64,000 nucleotides of DNA. Source: Chryseobacterium sp. G0162 (lineage in GTDB: Bacteria; Bacteroidota; Bacteroidia; Flavobacteriales; Weeksellaceae). The DNA lies in contig NZ_CP033922.1 of NCBI RefSeq assembly GCF_003815715.1, positions 2,386,001-2,450,000 on the forward strand. The letters run 5' to 3'. Shown in pieces: positions 33,936-42,170 of the stretch. A program made the position numbers and the translations under genes. The notes under the pieces are model-generated. The model did not search any database, was not told the DNA's origin, and worked only from the letters and a program-made list of their open reading frames with translations. The first letter of the stretch is position 1. The number at the start of each line of letters is the position of its first letter.

Positions 33936-35006
33936 ATGAGCAGAATTTTTCCGGCAGGAGTTGCCACAGGTCAGTTAGTTACTGATATTTTTCAGTATGC
34001 TAAAGAAAACAAATTTGCATTACCTGCAGTAAACGTAATTGGATCAAGCAACATAAACGCTACAATGGAAACTGCAGCGAAATTAAACTCTCCTGTAATT
34101 ATTCAGTTTTCAAACGGTGGAGCGGCTTTCAATGCAGGAAAAGGATTAAGCAATGACGGACAAAAGTCTGCAATCTTAGGAGCTATCGCAGGAGCAAAAC
34201 ATATTCATACTCTTGCAGAAGCTTACGGAGCAACTGTAATTCTTCACACAGACCACTGTGCAAAGAAATTATTGCCTTGGATCGACGGATTAATGGATGC
34301 TAACGAAGAATTCTTCAAGCAGACAGGAAAATCTCTTTACTCTTCTCACATGTTAGACCTTTCTGAAGAGCCTTTAGAAGAAAACATTGAAATTTCAGCT
34401 CAATATTTTGAAAGAATGGCTAAACTTCAGATGACTCTTGAAGTAGAAATCGGAGTAACGGGTGGTGAAGAAGATGGTGTTGACAACTCAGACGTTGATA
34501 ACTCTAAATTATATACTCAACCTGAAGATGTAGCTTATACTTATGAAAAATTAAAAGCTATTTCTGATAACTTTACGATTGCGGCTGCATTTGGTAACGT
34601 ACATGGAGTTTACAAGCCAGGAAACGTGGTTCTTACCCCAAAAATCCTTGACAACTCTCAGAAATATGTTCAGGAGAAATTCGGAACTGCTGATAAGCCA
34701 ATTAACTTTGTATTCCACGGAGGTTCAGGATCTACTTTGGAAGAAATCAGAGAAGCAATCGACTACGGAGTAATCAAAATGAATATCGATACTGACCTTC
34801 AGTTTGCATATACAGAAGGCGTTAGAGATTATATGGTAAACAATATTGATTATTTAAGAGCTCAAATCGGAAACCCTGAAGGTGAAGAAAAACCAAACAA
34901 AAAATTCTATGACCCAAGAGTTTGGGTAAGAAAAGGTGAGGAAACTTTCTCTACAAGATTGGTACAAGCATTTGAAGATTTAAATAACGTAAATACTTTA
35001 AAATAA
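33936..35006 (+). CDS. fbaA: Class II fructose-bisphosphate aldolase
   Basis: 356 residues. 'VILHTDHCAKKLLPWIDGL' has the catalytic Asp and first zinc His; 'LEVEIGVTGGEEDGVDNS' carries the metal-binding Glu; 'AAFGNVHGVYKPGNV' and 'FHGGSGSTLEEI' the other zinc His residues; 'MNIDTDLQFAYTEGVR' binds substrate. Belongs to the long class IIA type. Interconverts fructose-1,6-bisphosphate with DHAP and glyceraldehyde-3-phosphate. Confidence 0.97.
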   Translation: MSRIFPAGVATGQLVTDIFQYAKENKFALPAVNVIGSSNINATMETAAKLNSPVIIQFSNGGAAFNAGKGLSNDGQKSAILGAIAGAKHIHTLAEAYGATVILHTDHCAKKLLPWIDGLMDANEEFFKQTGKSLYSSHMLDLSEEPLEENIEISAQYFERMAKLQMTLEVEIGVTGGEEDGVDNSDVDNSKLYTQPEDVAYTYEKLKAISDNFTIAAAFGNVHGVYKPGNVVLTPKILDNSQKYVQEKFGTADKPINFVFHGGSGSTLEEIREAIDYGVIKMNIDTDLQFAYTEGVRDYMVNNIDYLRAQIGNPEGEEKPNKKFYDPRVWVRKGEETFSTRLVQAFEDLNNVNTLK

Positions 35007-35023
35007 GAACTGTACATCTGTAT

Positions 35024-35061
35024 CAATGTAATACGTATTCCTAATGAATATAATTACATTG
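35024..35061. repeat. Inverted repeat between aldolase and accD
   Basis: CAATGTAAT (35024-35032) / ATTACATTG (35053-35061), 9 bp perfect with a 20-nt loop, flanked on both sides by GTACA. No T-tract; may be an operator or RNA structure. Confidence 0.4.
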
Positions 35062-35096
35062 GTACATTTTACATTTATACATTAATACAATTAAAA

Positions 35097-35951
35097 ATGG
35101 CATTCGACTGGTTTAAAAGAAAAGCAAAAAACATTACCACCTCTACTGATGAGAAAAAGGACGTTCCCAAAGGTCTATGGCATCAGACTCCATCCGGAAA
35201 AGTTGTGGAACATGATGAATTAAAGAGAAATAGTTATGTTTCTCCTGAAGACGGATTTCATGTAAGAATAGGAAGTGCGGAATTTTTTGACATCCTTTTT
35301 GACGGTGGTAAATTTACCGAACTGGATGCCAATGTTGAAAGTATTGATATCTTAAACTTCAAGGATACAAAACCTTATAAAGACCGTTTAAAAGAAGTAA
35401 AAGCAAAAACAAAACTTACAGATTCTATCAGAAACGCTGTAGGAACTGTAAAAGGAACTGAAATGGTAGTTTCTTGTATGGACTTTGCTTTTATTGGAGG
35501 ATCTTTAGGTTCTGTAATGGGTGAAAAAATCAGAAGAGCAGTAGACTACTGTATCCAGCACAAACTTCCGTATATGATTATCTGTCAGTCGGGAGGTGCA
35601 AGAATGCAGGAAGCCACTTATTCTTTGATGCAATTGGCTAAGGTGCAGGCTAAATTGGCTCAGCTTTCAGAAGCTGGTCTTTTATATATCGCTTACCTTT
35701 GTGACCCAACTTTTGGTGGAATTACAGCATCTTTCGCGATGACTGCTGATATCATCATGGCTGAACCGGGAGCATTAATCGGATTTGCAGGTCCAAGAGT
35801 AATCCGTGAAACCATCGGTAGAGACCTACCGGAAGGATTCCAGACCTCTGAATTCCTACAGGAAAAAGGATTTGTTGACTTCATTGTAAAAAGAACTGAA
35901 ATTCAGGATACTGTAGCTAAAACTGTTAATTTATTAGCTGCTAAAGCATAG
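35097..35951 (+). CDS. accD: Acetyl-CoA carboxylase carboxyltransferase beta subunit
   Basis: 284 residues. The crotonase-fold core is intact: '[27 protein letters not shown]', '[12 protein letters not shown]', '[17 protein letters not shown]', '[13 protein letters not shown]'. The N-terminal region aligns with the usual zinc ribbon (W-x-x-CPxC...CPxCGxHxRI) but reads '[11 protein letters not shown]' and '[12 protein letters not shown]': all four Cys are missing. Forms malonyl-CoA with AccA in fatty-acid synthesis. A terminator follows. Confidence 0.95.
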   Translation: MAFDWFKRKAKNITTSTDEKKDVPKGLWHQTPSGKVVEHDELKRNSYVSPEDGFHVRIGSAEFFDILFDGGKFTELDANVESIDILNFKDTKPYKDRLKEVKAKTKLTDSIRNAVGTVKGTEMVVSCMDFAFIGGSLGSVMGEKIRRAVDYCIQHKLPYMIICQSGGARMQEATYSLMQLAKVQAKLAQLSEAGLLYIAYLCDPTFGGITASFAMTADIIMAEPGALIGFAGPRVIRETIGRDLPEGFQTSEFLQEKGFVDFIVKRTEIQDTVAKTVNLLAAKA

Positions 35952-35972
35952 TTTCTGTAACAAAAACAATAC

Positions 35973-36006
35973 AATCTCTCTCTAATTAGGGAGAGATTTT
36001 TATTTT
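35973..36006 (+). terminator. Terminator after accD
   Basis: Stem AATCTCTC / GAGAGATT around a 10-nt loop, followed by TTTTTATTTT that runs straight into the next ATG at 36007. Confidence 0.8.
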
Positions 36007-36516
36007 ATGAGGACTTTTAAAATATTTTTCAATACCATCAGGAGTATGAGTTTTAAGAAGATCATCCGTCTCTTATCACTGATTCTCCCCCATCCTCTTT
36101 TTGCCATACTCAGCTTTCATGCTACCGTTAAAGCATATACCATTGCACAGACAAAATTTCCCGCTACTGCCTCTAATAATGGGATAGGAAACGCTTTCAG
36201 ACATGCGCTCTGGTGCTGTTTCATTATGATGTATTGCAGCAAAATTTCTTCGCCTAAAAAAGCTTTGGATTTCTGTAAAAGAATGACCGATATGCACGAA
36301 GAACTTTTCCCCAATCAACCTCTGGAAACCAAAATGGATCTTCATAATAACAAGTTCGGAATGGATTATTTTATGGAGCTATTGCCAGGAATCCACCGCC
36401 AGTTCTTTGAAAAAAGCTTTTTTATAGACGGATTAGTAAAAAAGATGGATGATGCCAAGGTGTTAAAAAATCTGGATGATGATTTTGAAGGGCATCTTGT
36501 TTATCTGGAAGAGTAA
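36007..36516 (+). CDS. DUF6973-like protein with N-terminal helix
   Basis: 169 residues. A hydrophobic N-terminal segment (about 20-45) is followed by 'NGIGNAFRHALWCCFIMMY', 'DMHEELFPNQPLETKMDLHNNKFG'. The spaced NAFRHA / HE / MDLHNN motif set matches the DUF6973 domain, whose His and Asn/Asp residues hint at a metal site. The function is unknown. The start is only one base beyond the accD terminator. Confidence 0.6.
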   Translation: MRTFKIFFNTIRSMSFKKIIRLLSLILPHPLFAILSFHATVKAYTIAQTKFPATASNNGIGNAFRHALWCCFIMMYCSKISSPKKALDFCKRMTDMHEELFPNQPLETKMDLHNNKFGMDYFMELLPGIHRQFFEKSFFIDGLVKKMDDAKVLKNLDDDFEGHLVYLEE

Positions 36517-36569
36517 TTTTTAATAAGTATATAAAATTTTATATTGCTCTTATGGGGTAGTCATGATGT

Positions 36570-36650
36570 TCTGTCATTTTTAATGTAACGAATTCAAATG
36601 AAGAATCTAAGTATCATTGAGATTCTTTCTTTCTCAGAATTACAATGATG
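36570..36650. repeat. Decayed copy of a TGTCATTCTGA...GAAGAATCT-type palindromic repeat
   Basis: Left arm CTGTCATT...GAAGAATCT and right arm GAGATTCTTTC...CAGAAT...CAATGA are inverted copies of one another with losses. The inner arms AGAATCT (36602-36608) and AGATTCT (36620-36626) pair perfectly. A single-arm relative occurs at 59322-59349. Confidence 0.55.
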
Positions 36651-36933
36651 AGTGCCTGTTATTTTTATTTCAAACGCTAAAAATGCGCAAATAAACAATA
36701 AAACCTTGTGGGTATTTTTCGTTCACAAGGCCACTTCATTCAGCAATGGTCTTTAATAATAATCTCTGCTGAATACTAACGTAAAACTTATATTTTCCAA
36801 TAAAAACCTTTGTGAATTTTGCATTAAAATAAATCTGTATAAAAACATAAGTCGAAATCAAAGATTTTCAAAAGCTTAAATACCCTTTCAGCCATATAGT
36901 ACCAACTTTTTAAAAACTTAAATACTTAATTCT

Positions 36934-36964
36934 TTTGTGACTTTTGTAGTTTAAAGTATTTTTG
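36934..36964 (+). promoter_or_regulatory. Full-consensus Bacteroidota promoter
   Basis: TTTG (36934-36937), exactly 19 nt, then TATTTTTG (36957-36964): a perfect -33/-7 pair, 27 nt upstream of the ATG at 36992. Confidence 0.75.
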
Positions 36965-36991
36965 ATAAGTTTAAACAATTAAATCAATCGA

Positions 36992-38395
36992 ATGGTTCTT
37001 AGCAGAATTTGGTCGGCTTTTATTATCATTGCCATTGCCATTGCCAGTATAAAATACATTTCATCAAGCCATTACAAAACCATTTTTAATGATATGGTGG
37101 TAGGAAAAGGCGGTGACACAGTGAAGATCACCTCCCAGCCTATGAATACCCTGTCTCCAATTGTGAAGGACAGCCTGATGAAAAAAAATGATTTTGCAGA
37201 CAGCAGAATTCATTATAAAACAGATTCTTTAAAGCAAAATGTAAAAGTTTACCGTGTTCAGGAAGCTGATGGAGTTATTGGAACTTCAGAAACTGCAGTA
37301 AAAATATGTTTGGGTTTGATTGGAATCATGACCCTTTTTATGGGATTCATGAGTATTGCTGAAAAAGCAGGCGGAATTAATCTTTTAAGCCGGTTTATTC
37401 AACCTTTCTTTTCGAAACTATTTCCAGACATCCCTAAAAATCACCCGGCATTTGGCCATATGCTGATGAATTTCAGTGCTAATCTTCTGGGATTGGATAA
37501 TGCTGCTACTCCATTCGGACTGAAAGCAATGGAAAGTCTACAGACCTTAAATCCCAATAAAGATACTGCCAGTAATTCTCAGATCATGTTCCTGTGTCTT
37601 CACGCAGGAGGAATGACACTTATTCCGGTGTCAATTATTGCCATCAGGGCTTCGATGGGTTCCAAAACACCTACTGATATCTTCCTTCCTTGTATGATTG
37701 CCACCTTTACCGCAACTATGGCAGCTATGATTATTGTTTCTTTATACCAAAAAATCAATCTTCTTCGTCCAATAGTTATTGCTTATGTGGGGGGAATTTC
37801 AGCGATTATCGGATTATTAGTTGTCTATCTTGTACAATTGAGCAAAGACGAGCTTGATGACTTCAGCAAAGTATTAAGCAACGGGCTTATTCTGTTTATT
37901 TTCCTTGCGATCGTACTTGGAGCTGTGTATAAAAAGATCAACGTTTTTGATGCCTTTATTGAAGGTGCTAAAGAAGGATTTACCACCTGTGTAAAGATTA
38001 TTCCTTACCTGGTTGGAATGCTGATCGCTATCTCCTTATTAAGAACTTCCGGAGTTTTCGATGTTCTTATTGACGGCATGAAATGGATCGCCAATGCAGC
38101 CAACCTGGATCCGAGATTTGTGGATGGACTTCCTACAGCATTAATCAAGCCTTTATCAGGTTCCGGAGCAAGGGGAATGATGGTAGACACGATGGCAACT
38201 TTTGGAGCAGACAGTTTCCAAGGGAAGTTAGCAGCCGTTCTTCAGGGAAGTTCAGATACTACATTTTACGTAATTGCAGTATACTTTGGTGCCGTAGCTA
38301 TAAAAAACACAAGATATACGGTAATAGCTATGCTTCTGGCCGATTTGGTAGGTATTATTACCTCTATAGCGCTTGCTTATTTATTCTTTGCTTAA
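36992..38395 (+). CDS. SpmA-SpmB-type nucleoside-recognition (Gate) membrane protein
   Basis: 467 residues equal to a fusion of the SpmA and SpmB families. N-terminal TM, an extracytoplasmic ~65-residue segment, then helices with 'GHMLMNFSANLLGLDNAATPFGLKAM' (SpmA Gate motif) and, in the second half, 'KPLSGSGARGMMVDTMATFGADSF' and 'LQGSSDTTFYVIAVYFGAV' (SpmB). The name 'spore maturation' is historical; this organism type does not sporulate, so it is a predicted transporter. Driven by a consensus promoter. Confidence 0.88.
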   Translation: MVLSRIWSAFIIIAIAIASIKYISSSHYKTIFNDMVVGKGGDTVKITSQPMNTLSPIVKDSLMKKNDFADSRIHYKTDSLKQNVKVYRVQEADGVIGTSETAVKICLGLIGIMTLFMGFMSIAEKAGGINLLSRFIQPFFSKLFPDIPKNHPAFGHMLMNFSANLLGLDNAATPFGLKAMESLQTLNPNKDTASNSQIMFLCLHAGGMTLIPVSIIAIRASMGSKTPTDIFLPCMIATFTATMAAMIIVSLYQKINLLRPIVIAYVGGISAIIGLLVVYLVQLSKDELDDFSKVLSNGLILFIFLAIVLGAVYKKINVFDAFIEGAKEGFTTCVKIIPYLVGMLIAISLLRTSGVFDVLIDGMKWIANAANLDPRFVDGLPTALIKPLSGSGARGMMVDTMATFGADSFQGKLAAVLQGSSDTTFYVIAVYFGAVAIKNTRYTVIAMLLADLVGIITSIALAYLFFA

Positions 38396-38398
38396 TAT

Positions 38399-38423
38399 AG
38401 TTGCTGGTTGTCAGTTGCTGGTT
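38399..38423. repeat. Left inverted repeat of the four-helix-bundle insert
   Basis: Two imperfect copies of AGTTGCTGGTT(G/C), at 38399 and 38413. The reverse complement occurs as tandem copies at 38814-38834, immediately beyond the four-helix-bundle gene. Confidence 0.65.
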
Positions 38424-38444
38424 CTTACCGTTAAAAAATGATAT

Positions 38445-38810
38445 ATGAGCTACAATAAACTTGATATTTATAATATTGCTTTTGAATTGTTTATTGAAAC
38501 ACATCAATTGTCACTTCAACTACCAAAGTATGAACTATATGAACTTGGTAGTCAATTAAGACGCTCAGCAGACTCAGTTGTCACAAATATTGCAGAAGGC
38601 TATGGAAGAAATAATTACAAAGGAGACTTTATCAGATTTCTCACTTATTCTCAGGCAAGTTGTGATGAAACTGTATGTCACTTATCAAAAATCACAAGAC
38701 TTTACCCAGAATTAAGCCAAGAATTTAAAGACAAATCTGAACAATATAAACTATTAGGAGGAAAAATAAATAATTTTATAAAATATGTTCAGCTAAGCTG
38801 GCGTACATAA
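38445..38810 (+). CDS. Four-helix-bundle protein (23S rRNA IVS-encoded type)
   Basis: 121 residues. 'LDIYNIAFELFIETHQLS' and 'LGSQLRRSADSVVTNIAEGYGR' followed by 'FIRFLTYSQASCDETVCHL' are the hallmark of the S23 / four-helix-bundle family found in 23S rRNA intervening sequences and as stand-alone genes, and related to Avd of diversity-generating retroelements. It is closely bracketed by inverted repeats, so gene plus repeats look like an inserted cassette. No reverse transcriptase or template repeat is present. The protein's role is unknown. Confidence 0.9.
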   Translation: MSYNKLDIYNIAFELFIETHQLSLQLPKYELYELGSQLRRSADSVVTNIAEGYGRNNYKGDFIRFLTYSQASCDETVCHLSKITRLYPELSQEFKDKSEQYKLLGGKINNFIKYVQLSWRT

Positions 38811-38813
38811 TCC

Positions 38814-38834
38814 AATAACTAGCAACTAGCAACT
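38814..38834. repeat. Right inverted repeat of the four-helix-bundle insert
   Basis: AATAACTAGCAACTAGCAACT, tandem CTAGCAA units, reverse complementary (with few mismatches) to the left repeat at 38399-38423. Confidence 0.65.
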
Positions 38835-38846
38835 AAATTACCCCTT

Positions 38847-39239
38847 ATGATTACAGATAAAGAATTCACATTAAGACTTATCCGCCAGCTCACTCAGGCA
38901 TTAGAAAAACTCATACTGGATAAACCAGAAGAAAGTTTACTACAGAAAGAACTGGATTTTGATACTTTGATGCGGGATATTTTTAAGATGAACTTCGCAG
39001 AAGTATCTTCAATGACCAAAGAAGAAATGATTACCCTTGTCAATGAAAGACAGGAAAGAGATCATAAAGATTATTATGAAATGCTTGGAAACCTCTTTTA
39101 TTTCACAGGCAAACGTGATCAAGATAAAGATTTTCAGGATAAAGCAAAGACATTCTATGAACTATATCTTCAGACCAGTGGAATCTTTGCCCTTCCCGTT
39201 ATCAACAGAATAAACGAATTAAAAAAAGCACTTGAATAA
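38847..39239 (+). CDS. Conserved helical hypothetical (possibly DUF6483-like)
   Basis: 130 residues, all helical, no signal or membrane segment. 'EFTLRLIRQLTQALEKLILDKP' and 'DFDTLMRDIFKM' at the N-terminus; 'ALPVINRINELKKALE' at the end. A match to DUF6483 is from memory only. The stop lies inside the terminator stem. Function unknown. Confidence 0.6.
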   Translation: MITDKEFTLRLIRQLTQALEKLILDKPEESLLQKELDFDTLMRDIFKMNFAEVSSMTKEEMITLVNERQERDHKDYYEMLGNLFYFTGKRDQDKDFQDKAKTFYELYLQTSGIFALPVINRINELKKALE

Positions 39240-39256
39240 AGTGCTTTTGTATTTTT
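39224..39256. terminator. Bidirectional terminator
   Basis: Stem AAAAGCAC / GTGCTTTT with a 9-nt loop and A/T-rich flanks, between convergent genes; the plus-strand stop codon sits in the loop. Confidence 0.8.
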
Positions 39257-40145
39257 AGAATGTTATTTTATAAGTTCCGCTTGAGGATACGTTGGCTTTC
39301 TCAGCCTTTACATATTTCTTCACCCAGGCAACGGATGTAGACGATACACAAGCATCTGAAATACCTCCTGCCCTTCTTGCAGATACTACATTTCCTGCTT
39401 TATCTACCGTATAGGCAATGGTAATAGATCCACTGGCTGTACAACTGTGAGAAGGTTGAGCACCTCCTCTTCCCATGGTTCCGGGAATATATCCTACCAA
39501 TTTTCTATCGATGCCTACTTTACTGTCCCCATTTCCTTCTCCACCTAGTGGATCTCCTGCATTTCCTGGGCCATTTCCATCTCCCTGTCCTCCAGTTTTT
39601 TGTCCTTTTCCTCCAAGAAACTTACCAATGGCAGCATTTCCTTGTCCGTCTCCGTTTCCGGTTTTTGAATTGCTTTTAGCAGCTCCTGATTTTTTAGTAT
39701 TTTTAGAGGTACTCGTACTTGTTGCTTCTTTTTTCTCAGCTTTTTTAGACTCCTCTTTTTTAGGAACGGTATTCTTTGAATTATTTCCAGTAATAACCTT
39801 ATCCTTTGCTTCTATTTTCTTGGGTTCAGGTTTTACTACCGGTTCAGGCTTTACTTCTGTTTTTGTTTCAGGAACAGGAACTTCTACAGGTTCCGGTGTT
39901 ACCACTTCTGTCTCAGCAGCTAAACTTCCCGGTTGTTCTGCAGGTTCTTCAGCTCCATTTCCGTTTCTGTTGTCTCCGAAGTTCACTAACATTGTTGTAA
40001 TTACTTCAGGGTCTTTATCCAGTTCAGGCTTTAATTTATAATAAAAAACAAAAAGCAGAATGGCACACCAAATCAGGATAGAAAGTAATGCGCTCTTTAT
40101 CCGGTCCCGGTTTTCCTCGTTTTTGTTTGTAGTATAGCTTCTCAT
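39255..40145 (-). CDS. TonB-like energy transducer with Gly/Asn-rich linker
   Basis: 296 residues. One N-terminal TM (about 20-38), a Pro/Glu/Lys linker ('VETPEP'-like repeats, about 70-115), a long Ser/Lys then Gly/Asn/Gln-rich linker (about 125-205), and a C-terminal ~80-residue domain with 'TIAYTVDKAGNVVSARRAG'. Position after exbB and exbD fixes the role: it spans the periplasm and transmits proton-motive force to outer-membrane receptors. Confidence 0.82.
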   Translation of the reverse strand: MRSYTTNKNEENRDRIKSALLSILIWCAILLFVFYYKLKPELDKDPEVITTMLVNFGDNRNGNGAEEPAEQPGSLAAETEVVTPEPVEVPVPETKTEVKPEPVVKPEPKKIEAKDKVITGNNSKNTVPKKEESKKAEKKEATSTSTSKNTKKSGAAKSNSKTGNGDGQGNAAIGKFLGGKGQKTGGQGDGNGPGNAGDPLGGEGNGDSKVGIDRKLVGYIPGTMGRGGAQPSHSCTASGSITIAYTVDKAGNVVSARRAGGISDACVSSTSVAWVKKYVKAEKANVSSSGTYKITF

Positions 40146-40167
40146 CTTAAAAAATGATTCTTAGCAT

Positions 40168-40566
40168 TTATTTATCTTTAACGGTGGCAATAGCAATGTT
40201 AAATTTATGTTTCTCAGCGATTTCCATTACGAAAACAACATCTTTATGCATCGTATTTTCATCTGCTCTGATCGTAAAAGACTTATTGGTCTGGCTTGTC
40301 AATTTATCCACAATAATCTTCTCCAGATCACCTCTGTTCACAGGATTGTCATCTACAAAATAAGCCCCATCCGGTTTAATGCTTACAACTACAGGATTGG
40401 GAATATTATCTTCAACAGCTCCGGCTTTCGGCAGATTCACCTCTATAGCACTTTGATTGGCTGCAGAAGAGGTAATCATAAAGAATATCAACATTAACAG
40501 GATAACGTCTGTCATCGCTGCTAAACTGAATTCCGGATTCGCTTTATTTCTTCTCTGAATTTTCAT
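40168..40566 (-). CDS. exbD: Biopolymer transporter ExbD/TolR
   Basis: 132 residues. The single TM 'AAMTDVILLMLIFFMITSS' contains the essential TM aspartate (D in MTD). The periplasmic domain includes 'VSIKPDGAYFVDDNPV' and 'IRADENTMHKDVVFVMEIA'. Part of the exbB-exbD-tonB operon; 22 bp upstream of the transducer gene. Confidence 0.93.
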   Translation of the reverse strand: MKIQRRNKANPEFSLAAMTDVILLMLIFFMITSSAANQSAIEVNLPKAGAVEDNIPNPVVVSIKPDGAYFVDDNPVNRGDLEKIIVDKLTSQTNKSFTIRADENTMHKDVVFVMEIAEKHKFNIAIATVKDK

Positions 40567-40660
40567 CTGTTTATTCTATTATTTTTAAGGGTCAGATGGA
40601 ATCGCTCAAATGATAACTCTTTATAAAGAACTTTTTCTGAAAGCGATTTCATAACAAGAC

Positions 40661-41365
40661 TTATAAAGGTTTGTTGATAAGATCTAAAAATTCTCCAGAC
40701 ATATTCTGAGCTTTCAGTACAAACTTGTCAATTTTTGTCAAAAGAATATTATAACAGAAGTTCGCAGGAATTGCCACTGCAAGACCCACCGCCGTTTGTC
40801 CTAAGGCTGTATAAATCCCTTCCGAAAGGGTCTTCGGAGAGAAAGATCCGGTTGCATGTGATAGATTAAAGAAGGCAATAATCATCCCGATTACTGTTCC
40901 CAAAAGCCCCAACATTGGTGCAATACTCGGCACCACCGCCAAAAGGTTCAGGTTTTTTTCCATATTGGCCACTTCTACCTGAGCCTGAGACTCCATCGCA
41001 CTTACGATATCAGAAACAGGACGTCCCAGTCTTGAGATCCCTTTTTCCAGAATTCTTCCTTCCGGAGAGTTCTGTGTTTTACAATAATCTGCTGCAGCTT
41101 CTATCTTTCCTGCCTTAATAAAGTCTTCAATATTATTCATGAAGTTGGAATCTGTCTTTGAGGTTAGCCTTTTAATAAAGAAAAATCTTTCAAAAAACAG
41201 ATACAGGGAAAATACGCCCAACAGTAATACGGTCGCCATCACTATTTTAGCGAAGGCTCCTCCGTGGAACATGATTTTCCAGAATGAAAATTCTAAATTG
41301 TCTGCGGCAACTGCAGGTGTAGTGATTTGTGCAAATAAAATCTGAGAAAGTTCCGTTAACAGCAT
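40661..41365 (-). CDS. exbB: MotA/TolQ/ExbB proton channel
   Basis: 234 residues. Three TM helices: about 32-55, 140-162 and 185-210. 'MLGLLGTVIGMIIAFFNLS' and 'LGQTAVGLAVAIPANFCYN' are the conserved proton-path helices. A cytosolic helix-rich loop with 'GRILEKGISRLG' lies between. First gene of the operon; a -7 box lies 31-38 nt upstream. Confidence 0.94.
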   Translation of the reverse strand: MLLTELSQILFAQITTPAVAADNLEFSFWKIMFHGGAFAKIVMATVLLLGVFSLYLFFERFFFIKRLTSKTDSNFMNNIEDFIKAGKIEAAADYCKTQNSPEGRILEKGISRLGRPVSDIVSAMESQAQVEVANMEKNLNLLAVVPSIAPMLGLLGTVIGMIIAFFNLSHATGSFSPKTLSEGIYTALGQTAVGLAVAIPANFCYNILLTKIDKFVLKAQNMSGEFLDLINKPL

Positions 41366-41395
41366 TAAATGTGAATTTTATTAAAGTTTCAACGA

Positions 41396-41403
41396 CAAAT
41401 GTA
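41396..41403 (-). promoter_or_regulatory. -7 box for exbB-exbD-tonB
   Basis: Minus-strand TACATTTG, perfect TAnnTTTG, 30 nt before the exbB ATG. Confidence 0.5.
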
Positions 41404-41540
41404 GTGGAATATTATGAATTGCTCTCTTAAAAATTGCTTAAAAACAACTTAAAGTTTGTTATGATTTATAAATAGCAAATTTCTTTCCAAAAGAAATTTT
41501 GAAAAGAAATCTGGTATTAATAAAGAATGATAAGCAGCGT

Positions 41541-42002
41541 TTAATCTTCGTCTACTTCAATATCATCCTGTTTGAACTCGCATTTTAGCCTAAACGGAAT
41601 CGGAATATCTGATCCGGTATAGAAATCATCAATGGTTCCCTTCCATATCATCTGAAGCTCACCCTCCTCATTTTTTTCAAAAAGAAGCTCATTATCATAG
41701 ATATAGGCCTCTTCATCATCGAAGAGATCTACCTCTGTATAAGTTTCTTCATCAGAGTCATTGATTTTGATTGTTTTTCCTTCTATTTCCGCAGAGTCGA
41801 TAGGAAAATCGAAGACCTCAAGTGAAAGCTGCGGAAAATTGTACTGTAATGAATCATCGTCTACGTGATCCAGACCGTCATCCGTAATAATTTCAACCTC
41901 TAAAAAATGTTGCTGGTTGCTGTAAACTGCTTTACAATAAGTATTTCTGATATTGTATTTTAGCGTTTCGTCCGGATGGTAAATTTTTAAAATCCCTTTC
42001 AT
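41541..42002 (-). CDS. Acidic hypothetical protein
   Basis: 153 residues, strongly acidic (many Asp/Glu, for example 'DSDEETYTEVDLFDDEEAY'), predicted beta-rich, no signal peptide. 'PIPFRLKCEFKQDDIEV' closes it. Unrecognised; probably a conserved flavobacterial protein. Divergent from the DUF885 gene. Confidence 0.6.
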   Translation of the reverse strand: MKGILKIYHPDETLKYNIRNTYCKAVYSNQQHFLEVEIITDDGLDHVDDDSLQYNFPQLSLEVFDFPIDSAEIEGKTIKINDSDEETYTEVDLFDDEEAYIYDNELLFEKNEEGELQMIWKGTIDDFYTGSDIPIPFRLKCEFKQDDIEVDED

Positions 42003-42142
42003 TTTTTCTTAAAAAAGAGCTGTAATAATATGATTGTTAAACGTTTTAGACAAAGATAAAAAATTGATTTAATGTGAAAAGGATTTTGAATATTATTTTT
42101 TAAAATCAATTCATAGAATGGTATGAATCTCCCAATAATACT

Positions 42143-42150
42143 TACTTTTG
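42143..42150 (+). promoter_or_regulatory. -7 box deciding the DUF885 start
   Basis: TACTTTTG, perfect TAnnTTTG, 20 nt before ATG 42171; it lies inside the longer frame and so supports the shorter start. Confidence 0.55.
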
Positions 42151-42170
42151 TTGTTATAAAGATTCTGAAA

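Larger units (their letters stand above)
36517..36991. other. Long intergenic region with dispersed-repeat remnant and hairpins
   Basis: No gene seen. Contents: a degenerate 'TGTCATT...GAAGAATCT...AGATTCTT...CAGAATTACAATGA' palindromic repeat (36570-36650); inverted repeats CCTTGTG / CACAAGG (36704-36730) and ATTCAGCA / TGCTGAAT (36738-36774); and a full-consensus promoter at 36934-36964. Confidence 0.6.

Noticed and set aside
36992..38395. Evidence of sporulation from the SpmAB name
   Set aside because: The family is widespread in non-spore-formers as predicted membrane transporters.
38445..38810. Diversity-generating retroelement because of the Avd-like four-helix bundle
   Set aside because: No reverse transcriptase, template repeat or variable protein is present nearby.
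39475..40041. Long plus-strand Pro/Ser/Phe frame
   Set aside because: Antisense reading of the TonB-like Gly/Pro/Lys linker; no start context and no conserved motif.
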